Positions 1 to 4,114 of a stretch of 5,564 nt of DNA are shown piece by piece. The notes under the pieces were generated by a model. It saw only the letters and a list, made by a program, of their open reading frames with translations. It searched no databases and was not told where the DNA came from. The position numbers and the translations under genes are program-made. The DNA comes from Phycisphaerales bacterium (GTDB lineage: Bacteria > Planctomycetota > Phycisphaerae > Sedimentisphaerales > Anaerobacaceae). How positions within the stretch are numbered: the stretch's first letter is position 1; the number at the start of each line of letters is the position of its first letter. The stretch covers positions 1 to 5,564 of the forward strand of contig DQCG01000612.1 of NCBI GenBank assembly GCA_003533825.1. The letters run 5' to 3'.

Positions 1-467
1 ATTGCCAGCTCCCAGTCCCACTGGTCGACGTACGCGCTGTGGTCGTGGTCGAGAAAGTAGTCCTTTCGTATGGCACGCATATCGGTAATCAGGCCCTCGC
101 CGAGCTTCATACCGAACTGCTTCAGTGCCATGCGCTTCCACTTGGTGGCAGCCTGGACGACCTGGGCATCGATCGGATTCTTGTCCCGATCGTTCGATAT
201 GTGGAACTGAATCGGTGTTCGGGAACCGTCGCGGTCGAGCATGTCGTTGACGCCGCTCTCGACGTCCACAATCAGCGGGACGGTCACGCGAATCAGATTG
301 AGTTCCTTGCAGAGGTTTTCTTCAATATAGTCTTTGACGGCATAGGTGGCAAGCTGGGTTTCCTTCGGGTTCAGCAGAGAGTTGTAATCCTGCGGCAGGA
401 TTTTCTGCAGTTTGTCGTAATCACCAATTCCCGGGCCGGCCAAATCCGCTTTCTTTTCGTCTGTCAC
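1..467 (-). CDS. asnA: Aspartate-ammonia ligase (asparagine synthetase A), N-terminal part, cut by window edge
   Basis: AsnA makes asparagine from aspartate, ammonia and ATP (giving AMP and PPi) in the cytoplasm, with a class II aminoacyl-tRNA synthetase-like fold. The 155 codons visible match the family closely: NPKETQ near residue 33, KELNLIRVTVPL at 54-65, TKWKR at 108-112, GEGL at 123-126, DMRAIR at 129-134 and YVDQWDWE at 146-153. By alignment to E. coli AsnA from memory, D75, R134 and Q149 correspond to its active-site D46, R100 and Q116. The start is GTG at 467-465, fixed by AGGAG 7 nt upstream and an in-frame TAA just beyond it. The N-terminus is about 30 residues longer than in E. 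coli, as in many Firmicutes-type AsnA. The C-terminal half lies outside the window. It follows the epimerase after 135 nt with its own candidate promoter, so it may be independent of the sugar operon. Confidence 0.95.
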   Translation of the reverse strand, partial: MTDEKKADLAGPGIGDYDKLQKILPQDYNSLLNPKETQLATYAVKDYIEENLCKELNLIRVTVPLIVDVESGVNDMLDRDGSRTPIQFHISNDRDKNPIDAQVVQAATKWKRMALKQFGMKLGEGLITDMRAIRKDYFLDHDHSAYVDQWDWELA

Positions 468-474
468 TTTATTT

Positions 475-479
475 CTCCT
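475..479 (-). promoter_or_regulatory. Ribosome binding site fixing the GTG start of asnA
   Basis: The minus strand reads AGGAG, then the 7-nt spacer AAATAAA, then GTG. An in-frame TAA lies a few codons further upstream and no ATG lies nearby, so this site decides the start. Confidence 0.8.
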
Positions 480-538
480 ATATTTTTATCTATGGACATT
501 TTTCAAAACCGCAGCGTTTCGTCACTTCGGTGCCGCAA

Positions 539-567
539 ATCATAGTGAACGCGCCGGTATTTTGCAA
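539..567 (-). promoter_or_regulatory. Candidate sigma70-type promoter for asnA
   Basis: On the minus strand TTGCAA (562-567, 4/6 to TTGACA) is followed by a 17-bp spacer and TATGAT (539-544, 5/6 to TATAAT). Predicted initiation near 532 would give a leader of about 65 nt before the GTG of asnA. I see no convincing intrinsic terminator between the epimerase stop and this site, so readthrough from the sugar operon is also possible. Confidence 0.5.
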
Positions 568-602
568 GGTTCTTTCGCCAAATTTATAGGGGCAATATTG
601 AA

Positions 603-1547
603 TCAGGCGTCATTTCTTAACCAGACTGCGAACTGCGTAAGGCCGGCCTGAATGGAGGTCGAAGGCTTGTAAGCCAACTCTCCGGTGGCTTTGGCGACGT
701 CGGCATAGGTGCGTTCGACGTCGCCTGGTTGAGGAGGTTCGTATTGCCTGACCGCCTTCTTACCGAGGACTTTTTCTATTTCCGTGATTAAATCGTTGAC
801 GGAAATCGGCTGCGACTCGCCGAGATTATAAATATTATAGCCGTTGCAATTTTCTATCGCTCCAACGGTGCCGTCAATGATGTCATCGATGTAGGTAAAG
901 TCCCGCATCATCGATCCATCCCCGTAAACGGGAATAGGTTTGTTCTCTTCGATAAGTTTTGCGAATTTGTGAATGGCCAGGTCCGGCCTCTGCCGGGGGC
1001 CGTAAACAGTGAAGAAACGAAGGCAGGTTATGGACATGCCGAAAAGGTGGTGATAAGTGTGGCAGATGAGCTCGCCCGCTTTTTTCGTTGCCGCGTAGGG
1101 CGAGATTGGAAAATCGACATTATCTTCTTCGGAGAAGGGCACTTTCTCATTGTTACCATAGACACTCGAGCTCGAAGCGAAGATGAACTTTTTTATTTCA
1201 TATTTCTTCGCTGCCTCGAGCAGGTTCAGCGTTCCGTTGATGTTCACATCCGCATACAGCACAGGCTGAGCGATCGAGGGACGAACGCCGGCCCGGGCGG
1301 CCAGGTGTACGATAACATCCACGCCGTCCCCGACGGCCCGATCCATCGCGTCACGGTCGCGAATATCGGCTTCGATGAGCCGGAAATTGTTGTTCTTCAA
1401 ACAGTCGCTGATGTTCCGGCGTTTGATTTGAGGGTCGTAAAAGTCATCGAAATTATCGACGCCAGCTACGGCCCAGCTATCGGCAAGAAGCCGCTCGCAC
1501 AAATGCGAGCCGATAAATCCGGCAGCTCCGGTTATTAGTGCTTTCAT
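603..1547 (-). CDS. NAD-dependent nucleotide-sugar epimerase, probably UDP-glucuronate 4-epimerase
   Basis: This is an extended short-chain dehydrogenase/reductase of 314 residues, the usual length. The N-terminal Rossmann fold has GAAGFIG at 7-13 and an acidic residue after beta-2 at D31 in VDNFDDFYD. D61 in the ADIRD stretch and HLAARAGVR at 81-89 follow. The catalytic set is the SSSSVYG segment at 125-131 plus Y151 and K155 in SPYAATKKAGEL. The stretch RFFTVYGPRQRPD (177-189) and the DNFDDFYDPQIKRRN opening are typical of UDP-glucuronate 4-epimerases (GAE, LpsL and Cap1J types) rather than classic GalE. The likely reaction is UDP-GlcA to UDP-GalA in the cytoplasm, using the product of the UDP-glucose dehydrogenase two genes upstream. 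The ATG start has AGGAAG 8 nt upstream. The gene lies 49 nt after the small membrane protein gene. A UDP-glucose, UDP-GlcNAc or UDP-xylose 4-epimerase activity cannot be excluded from sequence alone. Confidence 0.9.
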   Translation of the reverse strand: MKALITGAAGFIGSHLCERLLADSWAVAGVDNFDDFYDPQIKRRNISDCLKNNNFRLIEADIRDRDAMDRAVGDGVDVIVHLAARAGVRPSIAQPVLYADVNINGTLNLLEAAKKYEIKKFIFASSSSVYGNNEKVPFSEEDNVDFPISPYAATKKAGELICHTYHHLFGMSITCLRFFTVYGPRQRPDLAIHKFAKLIEENKPIPVYGDGSMMRDFTYIDDIIDGTVGAIENCNGYNIYNLGESQPISVNDLITEIEKVLGKKAVRQYEPPQPGDVERTYADVAKATGELAYKPSTSIQAGLTQFAVWLRNDA

Positions 1548-1578
1548 GCTGTCTGCTTCCTGTATTTGGTGATTCGCG

Positions 1579-1597
1579 AACGTTCTCGACGAACGTT
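1579..1597 (-). other. Intercistronic hairpin after the membrane protein stop codon
   Basis: The minus strand folds as AACGTTC, loop GTCGA, GAACGTT, a perfect 7-bp stem that starts on the last base of the TAA stop. No U tract follows, so it is not a canonical intrinsic terminator. It could be an mRNA-stability or processing element, or chance. Confidence 0.4.
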
Positions 1598-1968
1598 TAC
1601 GCCGAAAGGATAACGATTGCCCCGAAGATTAAGACGATGGCGGCGATAACCCGGAAAAACAGGTTCGGCTGGTTTTGATACCAGTTGAACATGCGTCTGA
1701 TCTTTTCTGGTCCGAGCATGAATATCAAAAGGCCGCTGAGCAGGAAAATGATCCCGCAGGCAAATATTATCCAAAAATATCTGCATTCACGAGCGCCTAC
1801 GAAAAAGACTACCGCCAGGGCAAATCGCAGAAGTCCGGCGAAATATATTCTGTTGCCCTTTTTGAAAAATACCATCAACTTTTTGATAATGTCGGGCCTG
1901 AGCAGATACGCTATCCCCATCAGAGAGAAGATTATACCCAAACTCTTTATAACAAGAACAATGCGCAT
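1597..1968 (-). CDS. Small four-helix membrane protein with internal duplication, function unknown
   Basis: I do not recognise a named function. The 123-residue protein has four hydrophobic stretches at about 5-23, 41-59, 65-85 and 103-121, with short basic loops (KK and RR) between them. The two halves look like tandem copies: GIIFSLMG (11-18) then RPDIIKKLMVFF (24-35) matches GIIFLLSG (72-79) then GPEKIRRMFNWY (86-97), each followed by a second helix. The pattern of helix, P-x-x-I/W-basic loop, helix faintly recalls the small DUF2065 (YjeT-like) proteins, here as a fused pair; this is recall, not a search. The ATG has AGGA 8 nt upstream. It sits 41 nt after the UDP-glucose dehydrogenase gene and 49 nt before the epimerase gene, so it is probably cotranscribed with them. 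It would act in the inner membrane; a link to sugar synthesis is only positional. Confidence 0.8.
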   Translation of the reverse strand: MRIVLVIKSLGIIFSLMGIAYLLRPDIIKKLMVFFKKGNRIYFAGLLRFALAVVFFVGARECRYFWIIFACGIIFLLSGLLIFMLGPEKIRRMFNWYQNQPNLFFRVIAAIVLIFGAIVILSA

Positions 1969-1998
1969 CTGTTTTATCCTTTCCCTTTAGCCCGCAAT

Positions 1999-2027
1999 GG
2001 AAGAGACTTTCAAACGGATGCTCTTCC
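1999..2027 (-). other. Inverted repeat spanning the ugd stop codon
   Basis: GGAAGAG (1999-2005) and CTCTTCC (2021-2027) form a perfect 7-bp inverted repeat with a 15-nt loop. It overlaps the last codons and the TGA of the UDP-glucose dehydrogenase gene. No U tract follows on the minus strand, so termination is unlikely; it may be an mRNA 3'-end or processing structure, or chance. Confidence 0.3.
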
Positions 2028-3317
2028 GATACTGTGATATTCGATTCCTGCTTTTTTGACTACATCGGGATTATAAAGGTTTCTGCCGTCAAAGATAAGA
2101 GGCTTGTTAAGTTTCTTCGCTATGACTTCGAAGTCGGGATTACGGAACTCCTGCCAATCGGTGAAGACAACAAGGGCATCGGCGCCCTCAAGTGCGTCGT
2201 ATCCGTTTTGCATCGTTTCGATTGCGCCGTCCAATACCTCCATTGCCGAAGAGGCCGCCTCAGGGTCATAGGCCCTGATTTTCATCCGGCAATCGAGAAA
2301 CTGCCTGATACAGAAAATCGCCGGCGATTCCCTGACGTCATCGGTCCTCGCCTTAAACGCTAGTCCCCAGACGGCCAGCGTCGTCCGGTCTTCGGCGCCG
2401 CTGAAATAGCTCTTAATCCGTTCTGCAAATCGCTCCTGTTGGTTAATGTTAACCTGCTGGACGGCCTTAGCTATCGTCATTTCAACACCGTTCTCGGAGC
2501 CGGTATGAACCAGCGCCCGGATATCTTTCGGAAAGCACGCGCCGCCGTAACCGACACCCGGAAACAAAAAGGCCGAACCGATTCGCGAGTCACTGCCGAG
2601 ACCATGCCTGACCTGCTCGATATCGGCGCCGAGTTTCTCGCACAGCACCGATAGCTCGTTCATAAATGAAATTCTCGTCGCCAGCATCGTATTGGCCGCA
2701 TACTTTGTCATCTCCGCCGATAACGGATCCATAAAGAGGATCCGGCTGCTCTTCCGCATAAACGGGCTGTACAACTGCTGCATTATTGTTCGCACGGGGG
2801 GATTATTCGTACCTATGATTATCCTGTCCGGACTCATAAAATCCTCGACGGCGGCACCTTCCTTCAGGAATTCCGGATTGCTGACATAATCGAACTGAAT
2901 TTCAGTTTTCGATTTTATAATATCAGTGACCTTTTGACTTGTACCGACCGGCACGGTGCTCTTTGTCGCTATGATCCGGTAGTCGGTCAAGTTTTCGGCG
3001 ATGCCGCCGGCAACGGAAAAGACTGCGGATAAATCGGATGAGCCATCCGGCGCCGAGGGCGTCCCGACCGCAATAAATATAATAAGTGAATTGTCCACGC
3101 CGTATTTCAAATCCGTCGTAAATTGCAGCCGGCCAAGCTTTTCATTACGTTTGACCATCTCAGTCAGGCCCGGCTCGTAAATCGGGATTACTCCATCCTT
3201 CAAATCGGCTATTTTCTTACTGTCATTATCCACACATACGACTTTGCTGCCCGCTTCCGCAAGACACGCAGCAGTCACCAGCCCGACATAACCAATACCA
3301 ACAACGCAAATCTGCAT
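2010..3317 (-). CDS. ugd: UDP-glucose 6-dehydrogenase
   Basis: The enzyme oxidises UDP-glucose twice to UDP-glucuronate with 2 NAD+ in the cytoplasm. The 435 residues match the usual bacterial length. The N-terminal NAD domain opens with VVGIGYVG (GxGxxG at 7-12), then VDND at 29-32. The stretch VGTPSAPDG is at 84-92, STVPVGT at 120-126 and NPEFLKEG at 147-154. The central helix carries K205 and N209 in EMTKYAANT. The catalytic cysteine is C261 in GYGGACFPKD, with D265 after it. GLAFKARTDDVRESP (318-332) marks the UDP-binding C-terminal domain. The ATG is supported by AAGGAG 8 nt upstream. The gene lies 27 nt after the nusG-like gene and 41 nt before the membrane protein gene. Its product is the expected substrate of the 4-epimerase downstream. 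A GDP-mannose or UDP-HexNAc dehydrogenase is less likely given the TuaD/Ugd-type motifs. Confidence 0.95.
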   Translation of the reverse strand: MQICVVGIGYVGLVTAACLAEAGSKVVCVDNDSKKIADLKDGVIPIYEPGLTEMVKRNEKLGRLQFTTDLKYGVDNSLIIFIAVGTPSAPDGSSDLSAVFSVAGGIAENLTDYRIIATKSTVPVGTSQKVTDIIKSKTEIQFDYVSNPEFLKEGAAVEDFMSPDRIIIGTNNPPVRTIMQQLYSPFMRKSSRILFMDPLSAEMTKYAANTMLATRISFMNELSVLCEKLGADIEQVRHGLGSDSRIGSAFLFPGVGYGGACFPKDIRALVHTGSENGVEMTIAKAVQQVNINQQERFAERIKSYFSGAEDRTTLAVWGLAFKARTDDVRESPAIFCIRQFLDCRMKIRAYDPEAASSAMEVLDGAIETMQNGYDALEGADALVVFTDWQEFRNPDFEVIAKKLNKPLIFDGRNLYNPDVVKKAGIEYHSIGRASV

Positions 3318-3344
3318 TTTATCGACTCCTTATTCCATGCCCGT

Positions 3345-3893
3345 TCAGTCAGCAACTTCTATCATATCGATATCTATTTCCACACTTGCCGCCTGGCCGA
3401 GCATATCCACCTGCAGCACCAACCGCATAGTGCCTCTGGTACTAACGACAATGCCCTGCAGGCCGAGCAACGGTCCGGCTATAACCCTGCACTGCTGACC
3501 TATCTTGACGTATTTATGCGGTATCAATGGAGCTCCGGCCTGAAGCGCCTGCTCAATTTGCTGCAGCTCTTTGAGGAACTTCTGCTGGTCCCTGACTTCT
3601 ATCAGATTAGCCACACGGTCAGTTCGCCACAGCTCGCTCCGCTCGTCCTCGTTGCCGCAAAAAAATACGTATCCGCTAAACAGAGGCAGTAGGGACCGTA
3701 TTGTCCGCCGGCTCTTGCGGCGAACCTTCCAGCTCATCGGAAGAAAGTAGCATATATTTCTGCGTATCAGATCGTGAGCAAAGGCCTTTTCGTTCCTGCT
3801 CTTCGTATGGGCGACCCACCATTCACCCTGGAAATCGCAAATCGACTGGTCTTCAGGCCATATAATTGGAGGATTTTCACTAACTTTCAGCAA
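3345..3893 (-). CDS. NusG-like specialised transcription elongation/antitermination factor (RfaH/UpxY/LoaP type)
   Basis: Numbered from the upstream ATG (3938), the NGN domain runs from about W40 to residue 126: WWVAHTKSRNEKAFAHDL at 40-57, YFLP at 64-67 and LFSGYVFF at 86-93. The C-terminal KOW domain has KIGQQCRVIAGPLLGLQG at 145-162 and a final beta strand ending EIDIDMIEV. Such paralogues ride on RNA polymerase and promote readthrough of polysaccharide operons, which fits the location before ugd. I place the start at TTG 3893-3891 (182 aa): AGGA lies 8 nt upstream and the protein then begins LLKVSENPP, which I recall as the usual family N-terminus. The ATG at 3938-3936 would add 15 residues (MPNFNFAKTFVRTKK), but it has no Shine-Dalgarno and lies inside the inverted repeat of the inserted element. 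Both starts are in frame, so both products are possible. The stop is 27 nt from the ugd start. Confidence 0.88.
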   Translation of the reverse strand: MLKVSENPPIIWPEDQSICDFQGEWWVAHTKSRNEKAFAHDLIRRNICYFLPMSWKVRRKSRRTIRSLLPLFSGYVFFCGNEDERSELWRTDRVANLIEVRDQQKFLKELQQIEQALQAGAPLIPHKYVKIGQQCRVIAGPLLGLQGIVVSTRGTMRLVLQVDMLGQAASVEIDIDMIEVAD

Positions 3894-3901
3894 TTTTTTC
3901 G

Positions 3902-3905
3902 TCCT
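3902..3905 (-). promoter_or_regulatory. Ribosome binding site for the TTG start of the nusG-like gene
   Basis: The minus strand reads AGGA, 8 nt, TTG (3893-3891). The AGGA is part of the GTTAGGA direct repeat that brackets the inserted element. By contrast nothing like a Shine-Dalgarno precedes the ATG at 3938. Confidence 0.55.
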
Positions 3906-3908
3906 AAC
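3902..3908. repeat. 7-bp direct repeat, left copy (possible target-site duplication)
   Basis: TCCTAAC on the plus strand, identical to 4108-4114. It lies exactly 6 nt outside the left 24-bp inverted repeat; the other copy lies exactly 6 nt outside the right one. Identity stops on both sides of the 7 bp. Confidence 0.55.
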
Positions 3909-3914
3909 AAAAGT

Positions 3915-3938
3915 TTTTGCAAAGTTGAAGTTGGGCAT
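3915..3938. repeat. Left arm of 24-bp imperfect inverted repeat
   Basis: Pairs with 4078-4101 at 21 of 24 positions; the three mismatches are all transitions. It covers codons 1-8 of the longer form of the nusG-like gene, including its ATG. Confidence 0.8.
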
Positions 3939-3940
3939 AT

Positions 3941-3981
3941 ATTATTTTAGAAAATCAGTTTCTCGATTTTCTGAAAATAAT
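3941..3981 (-). other. AT-rich hairpin filling the predicted 5' leader
   Basis: On the minus strand ATTATTTT, a bulged C, AGAAAATC, an 8-nt loop, GATTTTCT and AAAATAAT give 16 base pairs with a single bulge. The hairpin begins at about the predicted transcription start (3978-3981) and ends 2 nt before the upstream ATG. There is no U tract after it, so it is not a standard terminator. It may stabilise the transcript, block the ATG, or be a recognition hairpin for the NusG paralogue. Confidence 0.7.
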
Positions 3982-3986
3982 TAGGT

Positions 3987-4014
3987 ATTGTAGCATAACC
4001 TATTGTTTTATCAA
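3987..4014 (-). promoter_or_regulatory. Strong candidate extended -10 sigma70 promoter driving nusG-like, ugd and downstream genes
   Basis: On the minus strand TTGATA (4009-4014, 5/6) is followed by a 16-bp spacer and TACAAT (3987-3992, 5/6). A TGC immediately before the -10 gives the extended -10 TGn motif. Predicted initiation is near 3980. It is the best promoter match I see in the window and lies in the core of the inserted palindromic element. Confidence 0.65.
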
Positions 4015-4030
4015 TTGTTACACATCGCTT

Positions 4031-4075
4031 TTTTGGAAAGAAAAAATCAAAAGAAAAGATTTTTTCTTTCCAAAA
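4031..4075. other. Perfect 18-bp AT-rich hairpin
   Basis: The plus-strand arm at 4031-4048 (TTTTGGAAAG then AAAAAATC) is perfectly complementary to 4058-4075, around the 9-nt loop AAAAGAAAA. It lies downstream of the aminotransferase stop and 2 nt inside the right inverted repeat. Neither strand has a GC-rich stem followed by a U run, so it is not a canonical intrinsic terminator, though it could still pause or end transcription. Confidence 0.75.
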
Positions 4076-4077
4076 GT

Positions 4078-4101
4078 ATGCCTAACTTCAATTTTACAAA
4101 A
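4078..4101. repeat. Right arm of 24-bp imperfect inverted repeat
   Basis: Inverted partner of 3915-3938 (21/24). Read outward on the plus strand it also starts with ATG and would encode MPNFNFTK, ending at a TAA at 4111-4113; I do not regard that as a gene. Confidence 0.8.
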
Positions 4102-4107
4102 GTTCAT

Positions 4108-4114
4108 TCCTAAC
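4108..4114. repeat. 7-bp direct repeat, right copy (possible target-site duplication)
   Basis: TCCTAAC, identical to 3902-3908. On the minus strand it is GTTAGGA and contains the TAG stop of the aminotransferase gene (4112-4110). Confidence 0.55.

Larger units (their letters stand above)
3909..4107. mobile_element. MITE-like palindromic insertion carrying a promoter
   Basis: This 199-bp stretch holds no gene. Its core (3939-4077) is about 24% GC, while the genes around it are near 50%. Its ends form an inverted repeat that is 21/24 over 3915-3938 versus 4078-4101 and weaker over the outer 6 nt. Each arm is followed after exactly 2 nt by an AT-rich hairpin (3941-3981 and 4031-4075), and the two hairpins have similar tops (GAAAATC, loop, GATTTTCT). 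A 7-bp direct repeat TCCTAAC brackets it. Excision of the element plus one repeat would leave the aminotransferase TAG followed by 10 nt and the TTG start of the nusG-like gene. It encodes no transposase, so it would be a non-autonomous, partly decayed element. A non-mobile regulatory palindrome or an invertible segment is the main alternative. The outermost 6 nt match poorly (2/6), which weakens the transposon reading. Confidence 0.55.

Noticed and set aside
39..545. Plus-strand open frame of 168 codons
   Set aside because: It is antisense to asnA, whose minus-strand frame gives a strong family match with its own RBS. The plus frame shows no recognisable domain.
969..1538. Plus-strand open frame of 189 codons
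   Set aside because: Lies wholly opposite the epimerase gene, has no recognisable motifs and is a product of GC-biased codon positions.
1579..1600. AAACGTTCGT resembles the core I recall from Bacteroides fragilis Mpi inverted repeats
   Set aside because: The two related copies are only about a dozen bases apart with no promoter between them, so they cannot flank an invertible segment; likely chance.
1544..1786. Second minus-strand frame of 80 codons overlapping the small membrane protein gene
   Set aside because: Out of frame with the hydrophobic protein, rich in Arg and His and without a convincing RBS. The membrane protein frame has an RBS and clear helices.
3339..3344. Possible further promoter in the gap between the nusG-like gene and ugd
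   Set aside because: The gap is only 27 nt and is occupied by the ugd RBS; no paired -35/-10 could be seen.
3123..3692. Plus-strand open frame of 189 codons across the ugd start and the nusG-like gene
   Set aside because: Spans two well-supported minus-strand genes and their intergenic gap, with low-complexity composition and no domain.
4031..4075. Intrinsic terminator for the aminotransferase operon
   Set aside because: The 18-bp stem is AT-rich and no U run follows on either strand, so it lacks the canonical form; kept only as a hairpin.
4078..4113. Eleven-codon plus-strand ORF MPNFNFTKVHS
   Set aside because: Too short, no plus-strand promoter or RBS seen; explained as the right inverted-repeat arm.
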